DNA of 9,817 nucleotides, taken from UBA2979 sp963694535 (GTDB taxonomy: Bacteria > Chloroflexota > Dehalococcoidia > UBA2979). Shown piece after piece: positions 1-7,002 of this stretch. Position numbers and translations under genes: made by a program. The stretch is taken from contig CAVODE010000067.1 of the NCBI GenBank assembly GCA_963694535.1, positions 1 through 9,817 on the forward strand. The letters are read 5' to 3'. Within the stretch, counting starts at the first letter, position 1. The number at the start of each line of letters is the position of its first letter. Below the pieces are notes generated by a model. That model was given only the letters and a program-made list of their open reading frames with translations. It searched no databases and was not told the origin of the DNA.

Positions 1-370
1 CATTTACTCCAATAATAGGAACGCCTGTTTTAGTTGCTAAATCCATAATTTTACAAATTTTCGCTCCCATCACTTCGCCAAGTGATCCACCGAAAACTGT
101 GAAGTCTTGAGAAAATACGGCGACAGATCTACCATCAATTTGTCCCCAACCCGTAACTACAGCGTCACCATAGAACGGTTCCCCTTGAATATTGTCATCT
201 ACAGCGAGAGAGTCAACTTCAACAAATGACCCAGGATCAAGAAGTAAGTCTAGACGTTCTCTAGCAGTCAATTTTCCGGTTTCGTGCCGTTTATCAATCC
301 GGTCCTGTCCACCGCCAAGACGAGCGCTCGATTTAATTTCATTCAAGTGATCGAGACTATTTTCACTCAC
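1..370 (-). CDS. Acyl-CoA carboxylase carboxyltransferase (PccB/MmdA-like), N-terminal part
   Basis: This is the first 123 codons of a biotin-dependent carboxyltransferase; the rest lies beyond the left edge of the window. The family transfers the carboxyl group from biotin on a carrier protein to an acyl-CoA such as acetyl- or propionyl-CoA, in the cytoplasm. The N-terminus shows the family's features in order: a Gly-rich segment (SARLGGGQDRIDK, about residues 15-27), then KLTARERLDLLLDPGSF (about 33-49), then GDAVVTGWGQIDGR and FSQDFTVFGGSLGE, which begin the crotonase-like fold. Members usually run to about 510-520 residues. The start is the GTG at 368-370, preceded by AAGGGA at a suitable distance. 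The acyl substrate cannot be told from this fragment. A carrier-protein fragment at the opposite end of the window (9445-9817) is a plausible partner. Family assignment is firm; the exact subtype (PccB, MmdA or AccD-like) is open. Confidence 0.93.
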   Translation of the reverse strand, partial: MSENSLDHLNEIKSSARLGGGQDRIDKRHETGKLTARERLDLLLDPGSFVEVDSLAVDDNIQGEPFYGDAVVTGWGQIDGRSVAVFSQDFTVFGGSLGEVMGAKICKIMDLATKTGVPIIGVN

Positions 371-501
371 GAGTAAATCCCTTCGAAGTATTAATTACTT
401 TAAATAGAACCATTTTATTAACTAAGAAGAGTATCTCGGAGAAGTCGCCAGACCGCCACCACCTTGATCGGTTTAGTCAGAGAATTGGAAAACATACCTG
501 A

Positions 502-1137
502 CTATTTTGGTACATTCAGTGCCTGCCCTATGAATACCGTTCCCAGATCAACTTCAGGATTGAGGATTTGTAGCTCCTCAAATGTTATCCCATAAGCTTC
601 TGCTATTAAGATGGCTGCGTCACCAGAGTTCACGAGATATATGCCAGTACCGGAGTGAGGTGTAGCATTTGTGACCGCAGTTGGTGTCGCAGTCACATCG
701 GAAGTTGCTGTTGGAGTCACGAGTGATTCAATGGTCAGGACTTGTCCGACGAAGATATTATCGCCGGTCTGCTCAGGATTTAACTTTCGAATATCATCAA
801 TTGATATCTGAAATTTTTCAGCAATTCCACTGAGCGTGTCTCCAGGTTCTACTCGATATAGGCCAGTGGTAAGTGGTGGTTTTGCCTTAGGAGTATCAGG
901 AGATTGCGTCGCTGGGGCTTTAGCAGTGGCAACGGATATTAGAGGAGAGTTAAACGGAGTCGCAGTTGCTGGAGCTGGAGCTGATGTCGTGTATACCGGA
1001 AATTCTGTAGCACTCACCTCTGTTGTTTTGGAATCTTGCGGTCCCAGCAACCCGCACCCACTGATAAATGCAGCAGATGCGACTAGAGCAAATTGCAACA
1101 TCACTTCAGTGGATCTAATCCTCAAAGCGAACGACAT
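502..1137 (-). CDS. Lipoprotein with two LysM domains
   Basis: A 211-residue secreted protein. It starts with a lipoprotein signal peptide: Arg6 and Arg8, a hydrophobic stretch at about 13-25, and the lipobox ISGC with Cys28 as the predicted lipidated residue. A low-complexity linker rich in Thr, Pro and Ala follows (about 35-91). The first LysM domain spans about 93-136, with the typical YRVEPGDTLSGIAEKF opening and a closing NIFVGQVLTI. A second Thr/Pro/Ala linker (141-162) leads to a second LysM at about 166-209. This copy is less canonical, because GDTL is replaced by GDAA, but the closing VFIGQALNVP is kept. LysM domains bind N-acetylglucosamine-containing glycans, usually peptidoglycan, so a cell-envelope role is inferred; there is no catalytic domain. 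The ribosome-binding site is weak. An internal ATG at residue 13 would still give a working signal peptide and is an alternative start. The gene lies 62 bp downstream of the membrane-protein gene at 1200-1640. Confidence 0.85.
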   Translation of the reverse strand: MSFALRIRSTEVMLQFALVASAAFISGCGLLGPQDSKTTEVSATEFPVYTTSAPAPATATPFNSPLISVATAKAPATQSPDTPKAKPPLTTGLYRVEPGDTLSGIAEKFQISIDDIRKLNPEQTGDNIFVGQVLTIESLVTPTATSDVTATPTAVTNATPHSGTGIYLVNSGDAAILIAEAYGITFEELQILNPEVDLGTVFIGQALNVPK

Positions 1138-1199
1138 TGTTTTTGCCTAACTACCACCCGATTTCAATAGTACTACTGTCTGTCGATCTGAACTCTTGT

Positions 1200-1640
1200 C
1201 TATTTCGAGAGTCGAGACCAAATACGTGTGATGAGTCTTTTGAGCCTAGATTGCTGATGAAATATTATTGATTTACCTCGCCAGTTTTGTTCGGCAATGC
1301 GAGTCTGGCGAGTGCCAAATACCAGCATTCCAAACGCGGCGATTAAGAATGCAAGGCCTAGTGGAACTCCCCAAATTGCAAGCGGAATAATTCTTCTAAG
1401 GAAAAAACTAGTCAAAATCAAGACTGAAGCAATAGCAGCTAAATTTGAAATGGTAAATTTTGCAATGAAGTTTGATGCTGGCCTGGCGATTGGTTGAAAA
1501 CTCTCGATTAGTTTCTCGGCAAGGTGACGAAATTTTGCTGCACTAGTCGGGACGGTTTGCTCTTTCGGAAAATTATCTAGCTTCCCCAACAATTCGTTAA
1601 TTTCATCTTCAATATTTGGTTTATCTTTATTTTTGCCCAT
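1200..1640 (-). CDS. Small two-helix membrane protein, function unknown
   Basis: A 146-residue protein that I do not recognise as a named family. The N-terminal half is polar and probably helical (about 1-60). Two closely spaced hydrophobic segments follow, about 66-81 and 84-109, separated by a short Leu-Arg-Arg turn, so a membrane hairpin is likely. The C-terminal tail is strongly basic (RQTR, then NWRGK at 119-123, then SRLKRLITRIWSRLSK), which suggests that it and the N-terminus face the cytoplasm. The start ATG is preceded by AGAGG about 9 nt upstream. It begins only 35 bp after the pheS stop codon, so it is probably cotranscribed with pheS. The gap contains no obvious terminator. Coding status is supported by the clear membrane topology and the co-directional spacing. 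Confidence 0.75.
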   Translation of the reverse strand: MGKNKDKPNIEDEINELLGKLDNFPKEQTVPTSAAKFRHLAEKLIESFQPIARPASNFIAKFTISNLAAIASVLILTSFFLRRIIPLAIWGVPLGLAFLIAAFGMLVFGTRQTRIAEQNWRGKSIIFHQQSRLKRLITRIWSRLSK

Positions 1641-1675
1641 GTATGATGCCTCTTGATCTAGAATTGTAACTATTT

Positions 1676-2722
1676 TTAAAATTGAGAGAGGAACGAATGT
1701 CTGTTGTCATGATAATGACGGATATCAGTAACTCCTTGGAGGACCATCGCTACTCGCTCAACTCCCATGCCTGCGGCGAATCCACTATATATATTTGGGT
1801 CATAGCCGGCTTCAGCGATTATCTCCGGATGAACCATTCCAGCCCCTAATAATTCCAGCCAACCTGACCCGCGGCAAATTCCACATGACTTGTCAGAGCC
1901 GTCACAGTCAAAACAGTCGATTGCCACTTCAACGCCTGGCTCGACGAAAGGGAAATAAGAATGGCGCATCATTATTTTTCGCTCAGATCCAAACATTTGG
2001 CGCGCCCATTCTTGAAGCGTGCCTTTTAAATTGGCGAGAGTGATGCCACGATCAATTGCTAAAAGTTCAACTTGCTCTAACATCCATTCATGAGTTGCAT
2101 CAGTTGCTTCATATCTATAGCAACGACCTGGGACTGCTATCCGGATAGGGGGTTCCGGATGAGATTCCATGTATCTGATCTGCATCGGACTAGTATGAGT
2201 TCGGAGTAGTATTTTCTCATCGAGATGAGTTCCGTCTAGCCAGAACGTATCCCACATATCTCTTGCTGGGTGATCTGGTGGAATTCTTAACTTACCGAAG
2301 TTATAACTATCTGCCTCAACTTCTGGTCCTTCGACCGTCGCAAAGCCTAGCCTAGTGAATACATCAAGTATTTGTCTCCGTACTTGGGTGATAGGGTGGA
2401 GCGCACCTCGAAGAGGCTGGCGTCCCGGAAGAGACACATCGACATCATTCATATTTTTGGGTGTATTTTTTAGTTCTTCAAGTCTGTTCTCGTAAGCATT
2501 TTCTAGATCGGTACGTTCTTGATTAGCAATTTGTCCGAATTCCTTACGTAGTTCATTCGGCAGATTTCCTATACCTTTCATAAGACTGGTGAGCAGACCT
2601 TGCCGCCCTAAGATTTCTAGGCGCCAGTTTTCTAAATCTTCCAGATTTTCTAGTAAACCAAGTCGTAGTCTGGCTTGATCTGTTGTAGCCTTGAGTTCAG
2701 TAGTAGGATTGGTTTCGGACAT
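1676..2722 (-). CDS. pheS: Phenylalanine--tRNA ligase alpha subunit
   Basis: PheS is the catalytic subunit of the cytoplasmic alpha2-beta2 enzyme that charges tRNA-Phe with phenylalanine using ATP. At 348 residues it has the usual length. The N-terminal coiled-coil arm that contacts tRNA covers about 1-90. The class II aminoacyl-tRNA synthetase core follows: LRGALHPI and the GPEVEADSYNF segment (104-142), HPARDMWDTFW (151-161), motif 2 around LLRTHTSPMQIR (172-183) with GRCYRYEATDATHEW (199-213), and motif 3 GMGVERVAMVLQG (318-330). Four cysteines at 270, 273, 280 and 283 form the CxxC...CxxC insertion seen in many bacterial PheS proteins, followed by GWLELLGAGMVHP. The start ATG has no clear Shine-Dalgarno. 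A weak -10-like TAATAT on the minus strand at 2756-2761 and a 7-bp inverted repeat lie just upstream. Its partner pheT is not adjacent: two plus-strand genes separate them. Confidence 0.98.
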   Translation of the reverse strand: MSETNPTTELKATTDQARLRLGLLENLEDLENWRLEILGRQGLLTSLMKGIGNLPNELRKEFGQIANQERTDLENAYENRLEELKNTPKNMNDVDVSLPGRQPLRGALHPITQVRRQILDVFTRLGFATVEGPEVEADSYNFGKLRIPPDHPARDMWDTFWLDGTHLDEKILLRTHTSPMQIRYMESHPEPPIRIAVPGRCYRYEATDATHEWMLEQVELLAIDRGITLANLKGTLQEWARQMFGSERKIMMRHSYFPFVEPGVEVAIDCFDCDGSDKSCGICRGSGWLELLGAGMVHPEIIAEAGYDPNIYSGFAAGMGVERVAMVLQGVTDIRHYHDNRHSFLSQF

Positions 2723-2725
2723 GCT

Positions 2726-2752
2726 ATTAGTCTAAATCAACCTGTGACTAAT
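2726..2752. repeat. 7-bp inverted repeat in the pheS / RAM-gene divergent spacer
   Basis: ATTAGTC (2726-2732) and GACTAAT (2746-2752) are exact reverse complements separated by 13 bp. They lie in the 81-bp spacer between the divergent pheS and RAM-domain genes, and the near arm is 3 bp from the pheS start codon. The far arm sits next to a weak minus-strand -10-like TAATAT (2756-2761). It could be an operator for the divergent pair or, if transcription starts further upstream, a leader hairpin at the pheS start. A chance occurrence in AT-rich sequence is possible. Confidence 0.3.
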
Positions 2753-2803
2753 CGCATATTACTTATCTAGATGTGGAATTGATTCGTTGGGAGAAAACTA
2801 GAA

Positions 2804-3049
2804 ATGCGTGGATATGTTTTGGTAGGAACCGAAGTTGGAGCAGCTCGCGGAGTCACAAAAGGACTCGAGCGAATTGAAACTGAGCATTGCAAAATACTTT
2901 CTGTTGACACTGTTACCGGTCAGTATGATGTCATTGTTCAGTTAGAAGCTGCATCTTTAGATGAGCTAGGCCGAGCTATCACAGAGGATGTTGCCACCAT
3001 CACTGGGGTTGTCAGCACACTTACCTGTCTAGTGGTGAATTTAAACTAA
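2804..3049 (+). CDS. Stand-alone Lrp/AsnC-type RAM (ligand-binding) domain protein
   Basis: This 81-residue protein consists of a single RAM domain, the alpha-beta effector-binding and oligomerisation module of Lrp/AsnC regulators. Typical features are the first strand YVLVGTEVGAARG (4-16), the central GQYDVIVQLEA (39-49), the helix starting SLDELGRAITEDV (51-63) and the closing GVVSTLTCLVV (68-78). The DNA-binding helix-turn-helix that precedes this domain in full-length Lrp is absent. The upstream 81 bp leave no room for one, and pheS begins on the other strand. Stand-alone RAM proteins are a known class; they assemble into oligomers and may bind amino acids or modulate partner regulators, but no specific role can be read here. 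The start ATG has GGGAG at 2789-2793, with 10 nt spacing. It is divergent from pheS and lies 60 bp upstream of the phosphodiesterase gene. Confidence 0.9.
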   Translation: MRGYVLVGTEVGAARGVTKGLERIETEHCKILSVDTVTGQYDVIVQLEAASLDELGRAITEDVATITGVVSTLTCLVVNLN

Positions 3050-3060
3050 AAGTCAACGGG

Positions 3061-3066
3061 TATAAT
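3061..3066 (+). promoter_or_regulatory. Candidate -10 element upstream of the phosphodiesterase gene
   Basis: A perfect TATAAT lies in the 60-bp gap between the RAM-domain gene and the phosphodiesterase gene. A start of transcription near 3073 would leave a leader of roughly 37 nt. No convincing -35 hexamer is seen 16-19 bp upstream, and there is no TGn extension. The element is therefore only suggestive in this AT-rich gap. Confidence 0.3.
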
Positions 3067-3109
3067 CATATTATTGAATCTTTACCTCTTACGATAAGCT
3101 GCACCTGTC

Positions 3110-4309
3110 ATGACCGATATTAGAGCGCTTCAGCAATCTTTTAATTCGGGAGATCTGTTACGACCAGGCTCGAAACCTGGACTTACTGAGCTTATGGCAA
3201 GTGTTGCGCAATTAATCGGAGCTAATCCGTCTGCCACCGTTCAAGATTCGATTGATATCGGCTCAACAGCTGATCATATAATTTTCGTTCTTGCCGATGG
3301 TTTGGGCTCGGAAACTTTAGGTCAGTACGCTCCGGCTGGAGGATGGCTTAAATCCCATCTAAAACAGGACCTGTTGACTGTATTTCCATCTACGACACCA
3401 GTAGGGATTACTACCGTAGCATCGGCCGTTCCGCCATTAGCTCACGGCATTAATGGGTGGTGGGTGTGGCTTGATTCAGTTTCAGCTCCCGTGACTGTTT
3501 TTCATAATGAATTTGCCGACACTCGCCAATCTATAAGTGAATCCTACGAAGCTGAACAGGAACTGTATTCCTGGAAGTCAATTTTTGAATCCGCGACTAG
3601 AAACATTTCCTACTTAATGCCATCCGATATCATCAACAGCCGATTTTCACATCATGCATTTGCTAATGGGCGAACGATTGGCTATGAGCATATCAAGGAG
3701 ATACCTGACTTAATTAAAGAAATTGTTGCAGGTGCGAGAACGAATGGTTTTACTTACTTTTACACGACTCATCCGGATTTGATAGCTCATAAAAAAGGTT
3801 TATCTCTCGCCGTCAAGAGCTCTGTAATTGAACTCGACGAACAGCTTGAACGAATACAGTCAGAACTTGATTCAATGGATGCGGATTATAAAATAATACT
3901 TACGGCGGACCATGGTCATTTGGAAATCAACCCACACCTGTCGCTGGACCCTGAATCAGATCTAACTCATCTTCTTCGTGAGCCACCATTTGGGGATATG
4001 AGAGTACATTATTGGAAGGTAGTCCCCGGAGCCGAACAAACGTTCATTTCATTATTTCAAGCGCTCTATGGCGAATGGTTTTTTATCATTAGCGCACGCG
4101 AAGCGCTTGAATTAGAACTATTTGGATCAGACCATTACAACATGGCATTAAATTTTGACATCGGTGATTTCGTTTCTATATCAAGAGGATCAGCTGCGTT
4201 GCGATTTTCTGGATTTCCCGGTCACCGTAGTTTCTTAAAAATGAAATCACACCATAGTGGATTGACTCCCTCGGAGATGAGAATCCCTCTAGTTATTGCA
4301 CAAGCTTAG
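3110..4309 (+). CDS. Alkaline phosphatase superfamily protein (type I phosphodiesterase/nucleotide pyrophosphatase-like)
   Basis: A 399-residue metal-dependent hydrolase of the alkaline phosphatase superfamily, closest in motif pattern to the nucleotide pyrophosphatase/phosphodiesterase branch. These enzymes use two metal ions (usually zinc) to cleave phosphomono- or diesters. The metal and nucleophile residues appear in order: Asp63 in VLADGLG, the nucleophile region FPSTTP (92-97, probably Thr96), Asp223 and His227 in HPDLIAHKKG, Asp267 and His268 in LTADHG, and a late histidine at 381 or 382 in HHSGLTPSEMRIPLV. The set looks complete, so the enzyme is probably active. No signal peptide or membrane segment is visible, which points to the cytoplasm; many relatives are exported. 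The substrate is unknown. The start ATG has no good Shine-Dalgarno, but it leaves the whole domain intact. It follows the RAM-domain gene by 60 bp on the same strand and converges on pheT. Confidence 0.9.
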   Translation: MTDIRALQQSFNSGDLLRPGSKPGLTELMASVAQLIGANPSATVQDSIDIGSTADHIIFVLADGLGSETLGQYAPAGGWLKSHLKQDLLTVFPSTTPVGITTVASAVPPLAHGINGWWVWLDSVSAPVTVFHNEFADTRQSISESYEAEQELYSWKSIFESATRNISYLMPSDIINSRFSHHAFANGRTIGYEHIKEIPDLIKEIVAGARTNGFTYFYTTHPDLIAHKKGLSLAVKSSVIELDEQLERIQSELDSMDADYKIILTADHGHLEINPHLSLDPESDLTHLLREPPFGDMRVHYWKVVPGAEQTFISLFQALYGEWFFIISAREALELELFGSDHYNMALNFDIGDFVSISRGSAALRFSGFPGHRSFLKMKSHHSGLTPSEMRIPLVIAQA

Positions 4310-4552
4310 TGACTTGAGGAGTCCATCTTTTTGATGAATTAATATGGCATTGAGTGCCTATGAGGTTAGCTATCAAAGATAGAGTGTCCGATGTGCTATT
4401 TGAACTGTCATCGATATTACTTACTGATTTGGGCAAGTCGTCGGGGGTAAATAAATTGCATGACTTGGCAAGAAAAAAGTCTTAGATTTTGATTGTATTG
4501 GCAGTCAGTCCGTCAGAATTACTATATTAAAAAGAGAAGATATTAGCTGAGA
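4310..4552. other. Convergent intergenic region between the phosphodiesterase gene and pheT
   Basis: This 243-bp gap separates the 3' ends of two convergent genes, where terminators would be expected. I see only short hairpin potential: CTATC/GATAG around the AAA at 4375-4377, and GGCA/TGCC around 4346-4358. Neither is followed by a T-tract, so no intrinsic terminator can be called. The plus strand has one small open frame (ATG 4360, stop at 4485, 41 codons) with plausible amino-acid composition but no Shine-Dalgarno and no recognised family. It could be a small gene, a gene remnant or chance. Confidence 0.5.
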
Positions 4553-6976
4553 TCAGGTACGCATGATTGCGCCGGTCTCTTTTTCTAGACGAGCAAGCAG
4601 CCTGGACAGCAATTTACCTACTTCTTTACCGGTAAGAGTTTTATTAGGAGCTTGCCAGTCTATCCGAACGGAAATAGATTTTTGACTTGCTTTGAAGGGT
4701 TCACCACGGTAAATATCGAAGATAGCCGCGTTAGTAACAAGGGGAGAGTCACTAATTATCTCCATTATCTGGCCGGCTGATTGTGAATCTTCTACAACTA
4801 GTGATATGTCTTGCTGGAGCGAAGGTGTATTAGCAGGGATTTTGATTGTAGTTTTTTTATTCACGGCGTCCAGAATCGTCGTTAAATCAAATTCAAATAG
4901 GGTGACAGGGATATCAATTCCAAACTCGGTCAGTAACTCCATCTCCATTTCACCGATTACGCCGCTCAAGAGCTCTTGTGATTTGATAAATGAAGCTTGA
5001 CTCGTCATCCCAAATTTCATATCACTCACAGCAGGTTTGGATCTGGCTTCGTAGATATTTTGCATGCGTAAAGCAGTGAACGCCGAATCAACCAAACCTT
5101 TTGCATCAAAAAAATTCAAATGCTCGGAGGTAACTTGATTCCATCGATCTGTTTGATAGCCAGCAACTGCACCGCAAACCATTTCTTTTTCAGTAGGGAG
5201 AGATCCATTATTTGAACGAAATATCCGGGCAACCTCAAAAACAGCTATTTGTTTTGTACCATCTTTAATTTGCTTGGCGACGGTTTCAAGAATTGAGTGT
5301 CGAAGCGTTGGCCGCAGGACTGATCGCTCTAGTGATAATGGATTTTGGAGAGCCACAGGGGGATTTGCCTCAATCAGATGCTCTGGCATGATTTTCATAA
5401 GTTGTTCGATTGTAGTGAGTGAATAAGTTATTACTTCTTGACATCCAGCCTGAACAAATGCATCCACGACTCGATCTCTGGCCTTGATTGAATTTGGCTC
5501 CCATGCAGGAATGGGTGCAGCTATCGGCTGCGCCGGTAGTTTTTCATAACCGACTAATCTTACAATGTCCTCTGCCACATCTTCGATACGAGAAATATCG
5601 GTTCGTCCGGTCGGAGGAGTTACTGAGTAGAGTTCGTCGCTTTGACTGAACTCATACTCTAAGGCTTTTAGAATCTCTGATATTTGCTCATCAGCGAGTG
5701 GCATGCCTAAAATTGATTCAATTTTGTTTGCCGAGAAGGTAATGCTCACAGTTTCAATAGGTTGTGGATAGAGATCAGTAAAGGCACTTGCTTGTTGCCC
5801 GCCGCAGTGATCGGCATATATTTGTACAGCGCGTTTAATTGCAAGTTCGGCTAGTTCCGGAGAAAGACCGCGCTCAAACCTGCGGGATGCTTCTGAGTGT
5901 AAATTAAATGCCTGCGCAGTCCGTCGAATACGGACTGGACTAAAATTGGCAGCTTCAAGAAATATGGACTTTGTGTCATTACTTACTTCTGTATCTATTC
6001 CTCCCATTACGCCCGCTAGAGCAATTGGCTTAGATCCATTCGAAATTACTAAAGAGTCCGTTGAGAGTGTTCTGACTATCGAGTCGATGGTTGTGATTGT
6101 TTCCTGCGGAGATGCGCGCCGAACCTCAACTAAGCTTGTCAATTTATCGAAGTCAAAAGCGTGTAGAGGCTGCCCTATCTCAAGCATGACGTAATTCGTA
6201 ACATCGACGATGGAGTTGATGGGCCGCATTCCTGCTGCCTGAAGGCGTTCTTGCATCCATTGCGGAGAAGGGCCACTACTGAGATTCGTTATTACGATAC
6301 CGGTATACCGTTGACACTCAAGATTATCTGCTATGTGGATCTCTGGAGTTACAGCAGTTTCTTTAGCGATCTCCAACTCACTTACCACCGGGCTAATTAA
6401 GTCAATTTTGAGGATTGCTGCTAATTCACGTGCTATACCAACCATTGACATCATGTCCGGTCTATTTGGCCAGACATGAACATCTAATATGACATCTCCA
6501 AGGTAGTCCCCGAGCTTCATACCGACGGGGGCGCTTTCATCGAGTACGAGTATTCCGTCGTGTGAGTCAGACAGACCCAACTCTGCCTCAGAAAGGACCA
6601 TCCCTGAGCTTTCAACTCCTCGGATTTTGGCTCGTTTTAACTTGACATCTTGACCTGTCTGCGCATTCTTTACTGTCGCACCAGCTTGCGCAAATGCAAT
6701 TCGTTGTCCATGGTCCAAGTTTGGAGCTCCACAAACCACAGTTATTGGCTCGTCACCACCGTAATCTATGGTAGCTAGACGCAACTTGTCCGCATCGGGA
6801 TGGGGGGATACTTTATTCACGTGACCGACTTGAATCAAGTCATCCCAGTCACTTCCTCGATATTCGATTCCTTCGACTTCTGCGGAGGCACTGGTTAATA
6901 GCTCGGAGAGTTCTGGTACGTCCAATTCACTTGGGAGATCTAAATATTCGCGCAGCCATTTTAATGAAACGAGCAT
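4553..6976 (-). CDS. pheT: Phenylalanine--tRNA ligase beta subunit
   Basis: PheT is the large, non-catalytic subunit of the alpha2-beta2 phenylalanyl-tRNA synthetase; it binds tRNA-Phe and edits mischarged Tyr-tRNA-Phe. At 807 residues it is full length. The domains follow the bacterial order: the N-terminal module MLVSLKWLREYLDL, the EMAP-like tRNA-binding domain (about 40-150, with HPDADKLRLA and VCGAPNL), and the B3/B4 region starting with VWPNRPDMMSMVGIARELA. Next come the B5 region (about 400-480, SRIEDVAEDIVRLVGYEKLP), the inactive synthetase-like core (LTTIEQL, NPLSLERSVLRPTL, FEVARIF), and the C-terminal ferredoxin-fold anticodon-binding domain (about 715-807, PSLQQDISLVVED, FDIYRGE). 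The start ATG has AGGG 6 nt upstream, and the gene follows the small membrane-protein gene by 26 bp. Unusually, it lies upstream of pheS and is separated from it by an oppositely oriented gene pair. Confidence 0.98.
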   Translation of the reverse strand: MLVSLKWLREYLDLPSELDVPELSELLTSASAEVEGIEYRGSDWDDLIQVGHVNKVSPHPDADKLRLATIDYGGDEPITVVCGAPNLDHGQRIAFAQAGATVKNAQTGQDVKLKRAKIRGVESSGMVLSEAELGLSDSHDGILVLDESAPVGMKLGDYLGDVILDVHVWPNRPDMMSMVGIARELAAILKIDLISPVVSELEIAKETAVTPEIHIADNLECQRYTGIVITNLSSGPSPQWMQERLQAAGMRPINSIVDVTNYVMLEIGQPLHAFDFDKLTSLVEVRRASPQETITTIDSIVRTLSTDSLVISNGSKPIALAGVMGGIDTEVSNDTKSIFLEAANFSPVRIRRTAQAFNLHSEASRRFERGLSPELAELAIKRAVQIYADHCGGQQASAFTDLYPQPIETVSITFSANKIESILGMPLADEQISEILKALEYEFSQSDELYSVTPPTGRTDISRIEDVAEDIVRLVGYEKLPAQPIAAPIPAWEPNSIKARDRVVDAFVQAGCQEVITYSLTTIEQLMKIMPEHLIEANPPVALQNPLSLERSVLRPTLRHSILETVAKQIKDGTKQIAVFEVARIFRSNNGSLPTEKEMVCGAVAGYQTDRWNQVTSEHLNFFDAKGLVDSAFTALRMQNIYEARSKPAVSDMKFGMTSQASFIKSQELLSGVIGEMEMELLTEFGIDIPVTLFEFDLTTILDAVNKKTTIKIPANTPSLQQDISLVVEDSQSAGQIMEIISDSPLVTNAAIFDIYRGEPFKASQKSISVRIDWQAPNKTLTGKEVGKLLSRLLARLEKETGAIMRT

Positions 6977-7002
6977 TATTATCCCTGGTTAATGGTATGT
7001 AC

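Noticed and set aside
474..504. Inverted repeat TAGTCAG/CTGACTA at the end of the LysM gene as a terminator
   Set aside because: The arms are only 7 bp with a 17-bp spacer, one overlaps the stop codon, and no T-tract follows.
836..1150. Plus-strand open frame of 104 codons opposite the LysM gene
   Set aside because: It lies almost wholly antisense to a gene with a clear signal peptide and LysM motifs; its composition is what the Thr/Pro/Ala linker gives in antisense.
4346..4382. Short hairpins after the phosphodiesterase gene as intrinsic terminators
   Set aside because: Stems are only 4-5 bp and lack a following T-tract on either strand.
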